Shown: positions 54,038-64,000 of the stretch, one piece after another | Position numbering within the stretch: position 1 is the first letter of the stretch | How the letters are laid out: the number at the start of each line of letters is the position of its first letter | DNA from: Maribacter huludaoensis | GTDB lineage: Bacteria; Bacteroidota; Bacteroidia; Flavobacteriales; Flavobacteriaceae | Reading direction: 5' to 3' | Length of the DNA stretch: 64,000 nucleotides | Assembly: GCF_029350945.1 (NCBI RefSeq) | Contig: NZ_JARKMS010000001.1 | Span: 1,123,828 to 1,187,827 of the forward strand | Position numbers and translations under genes: made by a program | The notes under the pieces: model-generated | Told to the model about the DNA's origin: nothing | What the model saw: only the letters and a program-made list of their open reading frames with translations | Database searches by the model: none

Positions 54038-56491
54038 TTATTGTATTTTAAGAACCTCAATGCTATTATTTTGATTTTGGTATACGAACTCAACCTTTTT
54101 GTTTAAGTTGATATCTGCCATATCAATTACTGAATTACCAAATACTGGAAAGTTAGGAATGGGCTTGGCCTGGCTATCGAACAAATATATTTTCTGATTT
54201 TGAATGTCGGTAACAGATACATATATTTTATCGTTTAAATAGAAAATGGAGGGTTTTGAGTATACCCCTAATTCAAGCTCTATTTTTTTATTGCGTATCT
54301 GTAAAATATTATCGTTCATGATTGCTAAAGTTCTTGAAGTTGCATCCATACCGTGGTCTTTAGAAAGGTTTAGGTTGCTTGAGGATATTTTACCTTGAGA
54401 ATCAATTTGATATAAAATACCGTCAAGTGTGGTGAAAGTGAACTTATTTTGATAAAGCCTTATTTTGTTATCGGAAAAAGAATAATTGCCTTTCACGTTA
54501 ACACGTGTTTTACCAACCCTGTTGATAATCTTTAATTTACCATTATCAAGTTTGAACACCAAATAATCCTTTTTACCGATTCTAAAGTGTTGTGGGGCAT
54601 CAAGAATAGTTGCCTCGGCGGTATCATAAGTAAAACCTTTAACGATTTCACCTTTGCTATTATACATAAAAACTTTTTTGCCTTGGGTAACTACGAACCT
54701 GTAATTTTTGCGTCCGTCGTAGTCAAACACGGCTAAAGGATTTAAATTTCCTCCGGAATAATTTTTAGTGAACGGTGCAACTTCATTGCCGTTTCTATCT
54801 AAAATTAAAAACTCGTTGTTCGTTGTAAATGCAAATTGCAGCTTTCCGTTTTTAAAAAGATCTATTTGCTCTATTTTACCTTGTACACTACCATTAAGTT
54901 GTTTTTTCCAAAGAATTTTGCCGCTACTGGAAATCAAGTAAAGGTTATTTTCTTGGTCTTGTACTATAATCTCTTTTCTGCCAGAGCCATGGTTGGTTAC
55001 AAATTGGGGCAATGAAGAAAGATCGGTATCAAATTGAACTTCAAATGCAGAAGTAACTGAATTCTGTTCCTCAACCTTCGTAACCTTATTGATCAAGAAA
55101 TTTATATGAAAAAAGTTTGCATCGGCAATGATTTGTTGTCCAAATAAATAGTCGTTTAATTTACTTTCCTTGAATGAGTTGGCTAAAGCTGAAGAGACTG
55201 ATTTGTTAAGGTAGCCCACAAAACCTTCATAATTGGAAATGGATAAAATACTGGAAGAGGAGGTTAATTTGTTCTCAGCGTTTTTATATAAAGTGGTTTT
55301 GTTAAAAGTGTCTCCCGTTTTTATTTTGGTAATCACAGTTTCTAAGGTGCCCTGTGTTTGGGAAAAAACAAACGTATTCTCTATTATGCTAGAGTATTTA
55401 AAAGATTGTTCTCCGATCAAAGGGGATAAAGGTTCAAAAATTTTAATGTTTGGTTTTAGTTCCCCAATTTCATTGCTACTAAATTCTTCGGCAGCTATTT
55501 TTTCTTCATTGATATAATCAAGCAGTGTTGCGGTGCCATATGTTTTTAAAAATAGGACAGATTCGTCTTCGTATTCGGTAATTACAATTTCTTCTACTGT
55601 ATTAAGAAGTGAATCTAAATCTGATTTTGATTCATCGTGTAGTTGTTTGTTATGAGAATATTTTTTAAAATCATCTAATCCGTAAGAGGTAACCTGATTT
55701 ATATTGCGAGGTACAATATTCCATGTATCGTTTTCAATTGGTTTAGTGCCGTTGAATAGGTTTAGGAACTGAGTACTGTCCGTGTCGGAAGCTGCTATTC
55801 CGTTTAGTAGAAGTTCGGAATCGTTCAAAGTTAGATCTAATGATATCCAACTAGTAAAATTTGTAATATTTTGATTATTAAAAAGTAACTTCTTAAATAA
55901 AAGTTCGCCTTTCTCGAGATTTATCCAAATATTAGCCACTTTTTCATTGTCCGATATATTGTAGAATTTATCTAAAGATTCATTTTTAATGCTGCTATCA
56001 ATAGAATTTAATAGGTTTTCCAATAAAAGTTTAGAAGAACACAGAACCGCATGTTCCTCTACAAGTGTACTGTAAAAAGTATCTTTTTCAATTATGTATT
56101 TAGTGATGTTGTAATCTTTAAAACTTTGTGTTTCAATACTTTTGTTTGTTATACTATCAAAGTTAATATGGTTAAGGGAATCTGTAGTAATGTAGGTAAA
56201 GTCTATTTTTGTACTATCGGCGGATAGTGTAATTAATCCATTGGTTTTATTTGAAAAATAATGTAAAGGGGATAAAATTTTCTTAATATCTACAAAAGGT
56301 TTTTCCAGTTTAATGGAACTATATATTTCGTTGGTAGAGAGTTCACTGTTAAGTGTTTCAAAATCATTAATTCTAAGGATAAGAGCGGCATTGCCCGGTA
56401 TTAAATCTAAGATAGAATTTTTAGATTCCTTTTTAGACGTACACGAAATACTTAAAAGAAGGATTATAACAGATAAATAAGTAAATCTCAT
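54038..56491 (-). CDS. Large lipoprotein with C-terminal beta-propeller
   Basis: From the ATG at 56491 the protein has 817 residues and a lipobox (ILLLSISC). The N-terminal half (about 20-480) has strand/helix alternation without a recognised domain. The C-terminal part (about 490-817) repeats a pattern of short strands with Asp/Asn-Gly turns (DQENNLYLISSSGKILWKK, then DRNGNEVAPFTKNY, then NSKGEIVKGF), as in a PQQ/WD-like propeller. An envelope scaffold or binding role is likely. Start at 56527 is an alternative. It lies 41 bp after rnhB. Confidence 0.7.
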   Translation of the reverse strand: MRFTYLSVIILLLSISCTSKKESKNSILDLIPGNAALILRINDFETLNSELSTNEIYSSIKLEKPFVDIKKILSPLHYFSNKTNGLITLSADSTKIDFTYITTDSLNHINFDSITNKSIETQSFKDYNITKYIIEKDTFYSTLVEEHAVLCSSKLLLENLLNSIDSSIKNESLDKFYNISDNEKVANIWINLEKGELLFKKLLFNNQNITNFTSWISLDLTLNDSELLLNGIAASDTDSTQFLNLFNGTKPIENDTWNIVPRNINQVTSYGLDDFKKYSHNKQLHDESKSDLDSLLNTVEEIVITEYEDESVLFLKTYGTATLLDYINEEKIAAEEFSSNEIGELKPNIKIFEPLSPLIGEQSFKYSSIIENTFVFSQTQGTLETVITKIKTGDTFNKTTLYKNAENKLTSSSSILSISNYEGFVGYLNKSVSSALANSFKESKLNDYLFGQQIIADANFFHINFLINKVTKVEEQNSVTSAFEVQFDTDLSSLPQFVTNHGSGRKEIIVQDQENNLYLISSSGKILWKKQLNGSVQGKIEQIDLFKNGKLQFAFTTNNEFLILDRNGNEVAPFTKNYSGGNLNPLAVFDYDGRKNYRFVVTQGKKVFMYNSKGEIVKGFTYDTAEATILDAPQHFRIGKKDYLVFKLDNGKLKIINRVGKTRVNVKGNYSFSDNKIRLYQNKFTFTTLDGILYQIDSQGKISSSNLNLSKDHGMDATSRTLAIMNDNILQIRNKKIELELGVYSKPSIFYLNDKIYVSVTDIQNQKIYLFDSQAKPIPNFPVFGNSVIDMADINLNKKVEFVYQNQNNSIEVLKIQ

Positions 56492-56532
56492 GAGAATAGT
56501 TTGTGCAAATTTATACTTTTTGTACACAATAA

Positions 56533-57114
56533 TTAATGGTCTGGCAAAAGCTTAAAACTCATTCTATGGTATTTTGTGGCTCCGTATTTTTTAATGGCAG
56601 CTCTATGCTCTTTTGTAGGGTACCCCTTATTTTTTTTCCAATTGTACATAGGATATTCTTCGTGTATTTTCAACATATAGGCATCACGTGCAGTTTTTGC
56701 CAAAACGGAAGCTGCGGCAATACTTAAATATTTGGAATCTCCTTTTACAATACAAGAGTGCGGTATGTTCTTGTAGCTTTTAAATCTATTACCATCAACG
56801 ATTATGTACTCAGGTTTTTTAGATAAGGCGTCTATGGCTTGATGCATGGCTAAAATTGAGGCGTTTAAAATATTGATTTTATCAATAGTTTCAGGTTGAA
56901 TATGTGCTATTCCAAAACAGATGCTTTTCTCTTTTAAAAGTGGTTCAAGCATTTCTCTTTTGCATTCAGACAAAAGTTTGGAATCTGTTAGTATAGAATT
57001 TTCAAAAGATTCTGGCAGTATTATTGCTGCGGCGGTTACAGGTCCCGCTAAGCAGCCTCTACCGGCCTCGTCTGTGCCAGATTCGTTAATATTTCTGTAA
57101 AATTTAAGAAGCAT
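56533..57114 (-). CDS. rnhB: Ribonuclease HII
   Basis: The 193-residue enzyme cleaves RNA in RNA/DNA hybrids. The catalytic motif is [14 protein letters not shown] (Asp14/Glu15 region), with other acidic residues in DSKLLSE, VDGN and the [12 protein letters not shown] segment. Length is normal. The gene is divergent from susC across about 200 bp of AT-rich sequence. Confidence 0.96.
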   Translation of the reverse strand: MLLKFYRNINESGTDEAGRGCLAGPVTAAAIILPESFENSILTDSKLLSECKREMLEPLLKEKSICFGIAHIQPETIDKINILNASILAMHQAIDALSKKPEYIIVDGNRFKSYKNIPHSCIVKGDSKYLSIAAASVLAKTARDAYMLKIHEEYPMYNWKKNKGYPTKEHRAAIKKYGATKYHRMSFKLLPDH

Positions 57115-57321
57115 TATGTTTTTTTTAACTTAAATTATTGAATATTTAATCTGTTTTTAATGTTAAAAATTTTAATTTTTTTTAAAGAAATTGACGTTTG
57201 TTGAAGAAAAAAATAATAATAAGTGTTTTTTTAACATATAATTTTTTTGAGTTAAGATAGTCTTTGGAATAGTAAGCAAAATTTTGGACTTTTGGCGCAA
57301 GCTAATTCAAAAACAAATTTT

Positions 57322-60136
57322 ATGAAACAGAAGTTGACGTGGATGTTGACACCTTTGTTGGTGCTCTTCATGACATTTTCCTTTGCACAGGAAAAAAACA
57401 GTGACCGGTGTTGTAACCGATCAGAGCGGTTTACCTTTACCGGGAGTGTCCGTTGTAGTTGTTGGAACAACTAAAGGATCTCAAACAGATTTTGACGGTA
57501 ACTATGCCGTTAATGCGAACGAGGGTGAAAAATTAAGATTTTCTTACCTAGGTCAAAAAACAGTAACAATGACAATTGGTGCTTCTAACACCATTGATGT
57601 ACAATTGGAAGAAGATGCAGAGGCATTGGAAGAAGTAATTGTAACAGGTCAGGGTTCAGGTATTGCCCGTAGAAAATTATCAACTACTGTTGATGTTTTA
57701 GATTCGGAGGATATTGATAAGTTGCCTGCTACTCAAATAGATCAGTTGTTACAATCTACAACTCCTAGTGCGCAAGTTCGTTTAAGTAGTGGTCAGCCAG
57801 GTACGGCTGCCATCATTCGTACTCGTGGTCCTATATCAGCAGCGTCTTCTGCAACTCCGGTTGTAATTATTGATGGAATACGTGTTGATAATTTAAATTC
57901 TAATCCAGAATTAGGAATTGCTACTGGTGGTGCCAACGTATCTGCTTTGGCGGATATTCCAATGGAATCTATTGAAAGAATTGAATACATTAAAGGTGGT
58001 GCCGCAACAACATTGTATGGTGCTGATGCTGCAAATGGTATTATTCAGATCATTACTAAAAAAGGTAAAGATGGTAAGAGTACCGCTTTCTTTGAAAGCA
58101 GTGTAGGTGTTATTAAAGCTACTGAAGATTACTTAAGATATGATAGAACTGCCGAGGCTATTTTTCAACCTGGTTGGTCTCAGCAATTTAGAGTTGGTCT
58201 AAGTGGAGGTTCAGAAAAATTTTCATATAACTTTGGTGGAAGTTTGTATAAAGATGACAGCTATAACGATATCAATGAGCAAATTAGAAGAACATTTTCT
58301 TTTGGTATGACAGCAAGGGTTACGGATAAATTGAGATATCAAGGATCTTTGTCGTTTGTAAACTTTGAGTCAAACTTGGATTATAATGCAAATACTAGTT
58401 TTTCAAGATTCTCTAACATAGAGGGGTCTTCTAGGGGTGATACTGAAGGATTTTCAGATGCAGAATGGCAAGATGAACTTGCAAGGTATTCCCGTATTGG
58501 TCAATTAGTAGATATTTCCAGTACTACAAATCGTGTTACTGCATCGAATAAATTTATCTATGACGTAAACGATAATTTCCAAGTAAATGCTACCTTAGGT
58601 ATTGATAATAGAAATACGGTTCAAGAAGAATTAGTAAGTAATCAGCTGTTGGTAGAGTTGGGAAGTATAGCTCCCGGTACAACAGATCAAGGTGAGTTAA
58701 CAAGAGTTTTAAGATCTGCATTTACGGTTACGACTGATTTGAACCTTACACACAAGGCTTATACTGATGATTTTTCATTTGTAAGTATTTTAGGTGCTCA
58801 ATTTTTTAGGTCTTCTGATAGACAGAACAGGTTGAATGGATCTGGTGGTGTAGATGGTACTAGGTCTTTAAATAATTTCTCTGAACAAACTTTTTCTGAT
58901 TTCGTATTGGAAAACGCAAATTATGGCCTATACTTTTTAGAAAATATTGGTATTTATAACGTTGCTTTCTTGGAGTTTGGAGGTAGATTGGATAAAAACA
59001 CAATTTCAGGGTCTAATACAAGTCCTTTGTTTTTACCTAAAGTAGGTCTTACCTATAATCTTAGTGATCATGATTTTTACAAAGAAGCTGGTATAAGCGA
59101 TATAGTTTCTACTATTAAACTAAGAGCTAACTATGGTGAGGCAACAAATTTTGCACAACCATTTGATCAGGATCAAACATTTGCTCAAAATGCATTCTTA
59201 GGTAATCCTTCTTTTACATTTGATAACCCTGGTAATGACGAATTAGTGTCTGAAAGGGTTAAGACTACTGAATTTGGTTTAGAGCTAGGTTTCTTTAGTA
59301 ATAGATTGACATTAAGCGGTACAAGATATATTGGTATTACAGAAGATGCATTGTTTACTCCTCAAGCTGCTCCGTCTTCGGGTCAATTGAATCAAATTCA
59401 AAATATTGGTGAGGTAGAAAATAAGGGTTATGAATTTGCCTTGACAGCTACACCATTACAAACTGAAAAACAGAGTTTGAGTATAAATTTATCATACAAT
59501 CAAGTTGATAACTTGGTTACTGATTCTGGTGGTGCTCCGCCATTCGTAGTGGGTGGTTTTACGGTTTTAGGTTCTGTTGTAGAAGAGGGTCAAAGTCTTG
59601 GTTATTTAAGAGGTACGGCTGCAGTACTTCAGGATGATGGTTCTTATGCATTTGAAGCTAATACCGCTTTAGGGGATACTTTTGCTCCTAATTTTGGGTC
59701 AATGGGATTAAATTATACCTATGGTGATTTTAATTTCTTCGCTACTGCAGATTACCAATTTGGAGGTAAAATTACTGACTTAAGTTTCTTGTTAAGACAC
59801 TTGAGAGGTACTGATGACGCCGGAATTCCTGAAGATCTAATAGGTACTACATCACCTTTTAATTATGTGAATTTCTTCGTTTTCGATAGTGATTATTTAA
59901 AAGTTAGAAATATTGGAGCGTCTTACAACTTTGGTGATATAGCAAAACCACTGTTCAGCAATGTTAGATTGGGTGTAACGGTTACAAATCCATTTAACTG
60001 GACAGCAGGTAACTTTGATCCGGAAACTACCGGTTCTGGTATTTCCGCTCAAAATGGTTTTGCCAGTGGTGGTTTTGCCTATGGTACAGAGTCGGCGCCA
60101 CGTACTTATGTAGCTTCGTTAAAGTTTGAATTTTAA
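57322..60136 (+). CDS. SusC/RagA-type TonB-dependent receptor, frameshifted after the signal peptide
   Basis: The gene encodes an outer-membrane TonB-dependent receptor. A signal peptide starts at 57322 (MKQKLTWMLTPLLVLFMTF, ending FSFAQ), but it is in a different frame from the rest. A run of seven A at 57392-57398, where six would keep the frame, shifts reading. The downstream frame resumes KTVTGVVTDQSGLPLPGVSV and continues to 60136 with the carboxypeptidase-like plug extension, the EEVIVTG TonB-box region, the plug (PVVIIDGIRVDN, then YGADAANGIIQIITKKG) and the barrel. A TTG at 57383 could start the second frame without a signal peptide, which would not be exported. SusD follows 15 bp later. 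The frameshift could be a sequencing error, a real disruption or a slippage site. Confidence 0.85.
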
Positions 60137-60151
60137 TAAAAAATTGTAAAA

Positions 60152-61570
60152 ATGAAAAAACTAATAATAATTACGGCAGCTATACTAGCAGTTGGCTGTA
60201 CTGGAGACTTTGGCGACGTAGTCGATTATAAAGAAGTAGAAAATCCTAATTTGTCTGAAGCTTCGGTTGTTGGTCAACCTAATTCGTCATCAATATGGCT
60301 TACGGGGTTAGAAAGACAATTGGCAAATGTATTTAATGAGACTTTGGTTCTTTCTGAATTGGGATCTGATAATTATGTGAATACGCAAACCTTTTTCAAT
60401 CAATTCATGGACGGGTTGGCTATTCAAATAACCGATCCTGATATGAGGGATACTCAAAGACAAATTCAACGTTTAAGAGAGTTGGCTGTCTTCGGTTTGG
60501 CCGAAGTTGGTCCTGGAGATCCTAACTATAATGCTGAAATAGAGGCTGAGTTCAATTATTTCGAAGGAATTTCATATTTGTTTTCAGGTATGTATTTCTC
60601 TGCGTTGCCACAAGAGCCTGTTGGGGTTCCTGTAACATCCGCTCAACATTACGCAAATGCGATTGCCGCTTTTGATGCTGCTATCGCTTTAGCGCCAAAA
60701 GCTGAATATCATTTAGGTAAGGCAAGAGCTAATTACTATTTGGGTAATAAGGCAGAAGCTGCAAGTGCGGCAACAATGGCATTATCTTTAGATAGTGATT
60801 TTGATAGGGTTGCTATGTTTGATGAGTCTAACGGTCCAAGTAATACTTTTGAAGATGCTTTATATGAAAGAGCAACTTTTGATGATTTGCAGCCGTTGCC
60901 TAGTTTAGACTTTTTAGATCCTAAATACTCGTTTTTTACACCAGAAGAAGATGCACCTGTTCATTATTTAAAGGCTGAAGAAGCTTATTTGATTTTGGCT
61001 GAAGCAAATCTTTCGGACGATGATATTGATAGTGCTAGAGCAAATTTAACTGCTTTGTTAGATCTAATAACAAATAGAGAGGTTCGTACTATTGATGATT
61101 CTATTGAAGATAGAACACAGGTTGAAGCAGGTTCAAGACCGGATAACGCTGATGTTGTTGTTAACGGTAGGTCTGGTTTAGTGCTTGATCGTCAATTAGG
61201 TGAAGTTGAAGTTCCTTCTGTGTCTGGTACTTCTTTGACTGCGGATGATATTGCAGCTATGCAAGATGATGATGCTGGTTTGTCTTTGTTATATAGAACT
61301 AGGCAAGAGGTGTTTATTGCTGAAGGACTACGTATGGTAGATATGGGTGTGAAACTTGTTATCGATGAAAATGAAATTTTAATTAATGAAAATATCAACG
61401 AGGGTGATTTGGGTACAACTCCGGTTGTTCCTTCTTTTATTTCTGCAGTTGTTGCAGATTTAGATGCGATTACTTATGATGCGGCTACAGGAGTTGCTAC
61501 TACTGTAATAGATTTAAATGATATTCTTGTTGCAAATAAAACATCTGATCAAGTAGTTCCTTTTGAATAA
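60152..61570 (+). CDS. SusD/RagB-type surface lipoprotein
   Basis: The 472-residue protein has a lipobox (AVGC, Cys16), and the following residues are acidic (TGDFGD), a Bacteroidota signal for surface exposure. Helical, TPR-like repeats typical of SusD follow (for example HLGKARANYYLGNKAEAASA), then a C-terminal segment with RQEVFIAEGLRMVDM. It caps the SusC barrel and binds the nutrient. It is 15 bp after susC. No glycosidase or regulator lies next to the pair, so the substrate is not predictable. Confidence 0.9.
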   Translation: MKKLIIITAAILAVGCTGDFGDVVDYKEVENPNLSEASVVGQPNSSSIWLTGLERQLANVFNETLVLSELGSDNYVNTQTFFNQFMDGLAIQITDPDMRDTQRQIQRLRELAVFGLAEVGPGDPNYNAEIEAEFNYFEGISYLFSGMYFSALPQEPVGVPVTSAQHYANAIAAFDAAIALAPKAEYHLGKARANYYLGNKAEAASAATMALSLDSDFDRVAMFDESNGPSNTFEDALYERATFDDLQPLPSLDFLDPKYSFFTPEEDAPVHYLKAEEAYLILAEANLSDDDIDSARANLTALLDLITNREVRTIDDSIEDRTQVEAGSRPDNADVVVNGRSGLVLDRQLGEVEVPSVSGTSLTADDIAAMQDDDAGLSLLYRTRQEVFIAEGLRMVDMGVKLVIDENEILINENINEGDLGTTPVVPSFISAVVADLDAITYDAATGVATTVIDLNDILVANKTSDQVVPFE

Positions 61571-61591
61571 ACTTAATCGGTTAAATTGATG

Positions 61592-61623
61592 AAAGCCCCT
61601 ATTTCTAATAGGGGCTTTTTTTT
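61592..61623 (+). terminator. Intrinsic terminator of the susCD operon
   Basis: An 11-bp stem AAAGCCCCTAT / ATAGGGGCTTT with a 5-nt loop is followed by eight T, 21 bp after the SusD stop. Confidence 0.92.
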
Positions 61624-61660
61624 ATGGTAAACTTTCACATTTACTTAGCAACAAAAAAAT

Positions 61661-61668
61661 TAACTTTG
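61661..61668 (+). promoter_or_regulatory. Probable -7 element (TAACTTTG) for the porin gene
   Basis: TAACTTTG fits TAnnTTTG and ends 18 nt before the ATG at 61687. No TTG is found at the usual spacing. Confidence 0.45.
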
Positions 61669-61686
61669 CAGGGCTAACAAAGCTAC

Positions 61687-63678
61687 ATGAAATATATACT
61701 TTTAGTTTTATTGTGTTTAACAACTTCAGTGATGTTTGGGCAGGATCTTATCAAAAGACCGGAAAAAAAGAATGATTCACTATCATTTGAAAAAAAAACA
61801 AAGCCATTAGACCCTAAGAAAAAAATAAAAAATGATACTATAATCTTAACGATCAAAGATTATAAGATTATATCATTTGAGAGAGATACTACCTATTTAG
61901 ACACTACTTTAACCATTCAGAAAGAATATAAATATAATTACCTGCGGGAAGATGATTTTGAATTAATGTCATTTTCAAACATAGGTCAGGCTTATAATGA
62001 ATTAGGAGTAGATTTTGAAAGGGTAGGGGCATATCCAAATTTAGGTGCAACGGCAAAAGACCGCAAGTATTTAGAGAAAGAGCAAATAAATTATTATAAC
62101 GTTGCAACCCCTATGACAGAGTTGTTTTTTAAGACAACATTGGAAGAAGGACAACTTTTAGATGCTAATTTGGCGTTCAATACATCTAGAAGGTTGAATT
62201 TTTCAATCGGTTATATCGGTTTCCGCTCTTTTGGTAAGTATAATGATGCCCAGGTAGAATCCGGTAATTTTGTAACAACGACAAACTACTTGTCAAAAAA
62301 TGGAAGATATGCATTAAGGGCCCACATAGCAGCTCAGAATATTACCTCAGAAGAAAATGGTGGTTTATCTGAAAAAGAAGAGCAGTTTGAGTCTGGGGAC
62401 GAAGACTTTATTAACAGACCCAGGGTTGATGTGTATTTAGATGACGCAAGCAATAAAATATTGGGCAAAAGATATTATTTGGATCATACCTATAAACTGG
62501 TGAGAACTCAACTAGATTCTACTCGGTTCGAAAAAACATCATTGTCTATTGGTCATACCTTTGATTATGAAACTAAATATTATCAATTTTTAGAAACGGC
62601 TAGTGATACTTTGTTTGGGGAGGCTATTTTAAGTGCTATCGACGATAAGGCGATTTTAAAGACCTTTTATAATGAAGTAAATGCGGAATTCTACAATAAA
62701 ACATTGGGTAGATTGACCGGCGGTGTTAATGCGTATAATTATGATTATTATTTCAATAGCCGCTTTACGCAAGCAGATGGTACAGTTATTCCAAGTAGGT
62801 TGAACGGAACGGAGTTCGGTTTAGTCGGTAAATATGAAAAGCGAATAGGTGAATTTGATTTTCAAGCTGATTTAAAGTATAATATTTCAGGAGAATTAGC
62901 AGGTAATCTTTTTAATGCATCGGCTTCTTATGCAATAAATAAAAATAATAGATTACGATTCTCTTTGCATACCTCCAGCAGAATGCCAAATTTCAATTAT
63001 CTATTATATCAAAGTGAATACCTTAATTATAATTGGAACAATAGTGAAGTGTTCGATAAAGAGCGTGCAAGTAGTATCAAAGGAGAGTTGCTTTCAAGCA
63101 CTTGGGGTAACCTTATGGTAAAGTATAGTAATCTGGATAACTATACCTATTTTGCTCCGGTTTCAGATGTTGCTATTGAAGATGATTTGGAAAATGCATT
63201 CTTAAAACCTTTACAAGAGGGAAATACTGTGTCCCATTTGAAAGTGAAATATGAAAAAGAATTTAAGGTTGGTATGTTTGCATTGAACAATACTGTTATG
63301 TATCAAAATGTAACTCAAGATACGCAAGTGCTAAATGTACCCCAATTAGTAACAAGGAATACGCTTTATTTTTCTTCTGATGTGTTTAAAAAAGCAATGT
63401 ACCTGCAAACAGGTATTACATTTAAATATTTCTCCAGTTATAATATGAATGGTTATAATCCTGTACTTGGTGAGTTTTATGTACAGAATGAAGAAGAGTT
63501 GGGCGGGTATCCATTATTGGATTTCTTTATCAATGCTAGAATAAAACAAACAAGAATTTATTTAAAAGCTGAGCATTTTAATGCCTCTTTTTCTGGATAT
63601 GATTATTATGCTGCACCAAATTATCCTTATCGTGATTTCGTTATACGCTTCGGTTTGGTGTGGAATTTCTTTTCTTAG
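61687..63678 (+). CDS. Putative outer-membrane porin (Bacteroidota type)
   Basis: The 663-residue protein has a signal peptide (1-19) and a Lys-rich linker. A long run of alternating polar/aromatic strands with Tyr and Asn turns follows, ending in a Trp/Phe-rich segment (IRFGLVWNFFS). This is typical of an outer-membrane beta-barrel of the flavobacterial putative-porin type. It is not part of the susCD operon, since a terminator and a -7 box separate them. Its substrate is unknown. Confidence 0.85.
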   Translation: MKYILLVLLCLTTSVMFGQDLIKRPEKKNDSLSFEKKTKPLDPKKKIKNDTIILTIKDYKIISFERDTTYLDTTLTIQKEYKYNYLREDDFELMSFSNIGQAYNELGVDFERVGAYPNLGATAKDRKYLEKEQINYYNVATPMTELFFKTTLEEGQLLDANLAFNTSRRLNFSIGYIGFRSFGKYNDAQVESGNFVTTTNYLSKNGRYALRAHIAAQNITSEENGGLSEKEEQFESGDEDFINRPRVDVYLDDASNKILGKRYYLDHTYKLVRTQLDSTRFEKTSLSIGHTFDYETKYYQFLETASDTLFGEAILSAIDDKAILKTFYNEVNAEFYNKTLGRLTGGVNAYNYDYYFNSRFTQADGTVIPSRLNGTEFGLVGKYEKRIGEFDFQADLKYNISGELAGNLFNASASYAINKNNRLRFSLHTSSRMPNFNYLLYQSEYLNYNWNNSEVFDKERASSIKGELLSSTWGNLMVKYSNLDNYTYFAPVSDVAIEDDLENAFLKPLQEGNTVSHLKVKYEKEFKVGMFALNNTVMYQNVTQDTQVLNVPQLVTRNTLYFSSDVFKKAMYLQTGITFKYFSSYNMNGYNPVLGEFYVQNEEELGGYPLLDFFINARIKQTRIYLKAEHFNASFSGYDYYAAPNYPYRDFVIRFGLVWNFFS

Positions 63679-64000
63679 TCTTTTGATGTCATTTATAAGT
63701 TATTGACAATAAGCTGATTATGATAGTTTGATTTGCTAGTGCATTGGTTTTTAGAATCTTAATCCCACAGTAATTTCTTCTATGTGCAAATGTGTCATAA
63801 TCATGCAGTTATGTATGTGTTTAAAAACTTTGGTTATTTTATTTCAAAAAGTCTTGTGTTATTAAGAAATGTGTGTACATTTGCACCCCGCAAACGAGGA
63901 AGATAATTTCTGAATCGGGAGTAGGGAAAAAGGTTCATTTATATGTTGGTTGGTCTGGGAAAAAAAGAAAGAATATTTTTTTTCGAAATAAGTTGCCAGG
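63679..64000. other. Intergenic region at the right edge; no gene seen
   Basis: The last 322 bp contain no plausible coding frame. They hold the strong promoter at 63854-63883 and, downstream, an untranslated leader-like stretch with A/T runs (for example near 63960-63985) and a GTTGCC at 63991-63996 that could be the -33 part of a second promoter. A stable-RNA operon to the right is suspected. Confidence 0.5.
63854..63883 (+). promoter_or_regulatory. Strong Bacteroidota promoter (TTG, 19 nt, TACATTTG)
   Basis: TTG (63854-63856), a 19-nt spacer and TACATTTG (63876-63883) match the Bacteroidota consensus exactly. No coding start follows within the window, so it probably drives an rRNA or other stable RNA beyond the edge. 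Confidence 0.75.

Noticed and set aside
57383..57475. TTG at 57383 as the true start of the SusC protein
   Set aside because: It would remove the signal peptide, so the receptor could not reach the outer membrane; the out-of-frame signal peptide just upstream fits the family far better.

Overview
The window looks like a chromosome segment of a marine or aquatic Flavobacteriaceae species (phylum Bacteroidota). The evidence is low G+C, SusC/SusD proteins, GSCFA, DUF4230, DUF4136 and DUF5522 proteins, a biopterin-type aromatic amino acid hydroxylase, and promoters of the Bacteroidota type (TTG, about 19-20 nt, TAnnTTTG). I cannot name the genus. No insertion sequence, integrase, CRISPR array or phage gene is visible.

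Region 1 (1-1540): the N-terminal part of a CPBP/ABI-like membrane protein cut by the window edge, then a SAM-dependent methyltransferase.

Region 2 (1685-18070): a copper/silver island read entirely on the minus strand. In transcription order it holds a HYC_CC_PP-type Cys protein, the RND pump CusA, the outer-membrane channel CusC, an AraC regulator with an HMA-like metal-binding N-terminus, a multicopper oxidase fused to a CopB-like barrel, a DUF3347 lipoprotein, a chimeric haem-binding/universal-stress protein, a small conserved protein, an amino acid permease with a Met-rich tail, the copper P-type ATPase CopA, a DUF305 protein and the adaptor CusB. CopA would move cytosolic Cu(I) out, the oxidase would detoxify periplasmic copper, and CusABC would carry it across the outer membrane. 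Two copies of the palindrome CTTTCGCGAAAG and the position next to an initiator tRNA hint at horizontal acquisition.

Region 3 (18335-31000): tRNA-fMet, then housekeeping genes: a Na+/alanine symporter, era and der on plus; a patch of GC-rich repeats; a minus operon (M23 peptidase, MerR regulator, LemA, two TPM-domain proteins); and alaS with a short plus operon of TPR lipoprotein, GSCFA and DUF4230 genes.

Region 4 (31000-37850): an aromatic amino acid hydroxylase divergent from an Lrp-type regulator with a palindrome between them, a DUF4136 lipoprotein, a tiny DUF5522 protein, a small HExxH protein, a D-cysteine desulfhydrase/ACC deaminase-like enzyme, a LysM glucosaminidase and hemL.

Region 5 (37860-49650): a very large lipoprotein joining a DUF2194 deacetylase-like domain, helical repeats and a predicted outer-membrane barrel; an LTxxQ (Spy-like) protein; a 58-residue exported peptide; a large zinc metalloprotease; an SLC13 transporter; lysS; and an SGNH hydrolase.

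Region 6 (49735-57114): a thioredoxin-like protein, a membrane-anchored LuxR-type regulator, a YqaE/Pmp3 peptide, a lipoprotein, lipB, two proteins of unknown function and rnhB.

Region 7 (57322-64000): an orphan SusC/SusD pair, whose SusC is frameshifted in an A7 run just after the signal peptide; a putative porin; and a strong promoter at the right edge, probably for a stable-RNA operon beyond the window.
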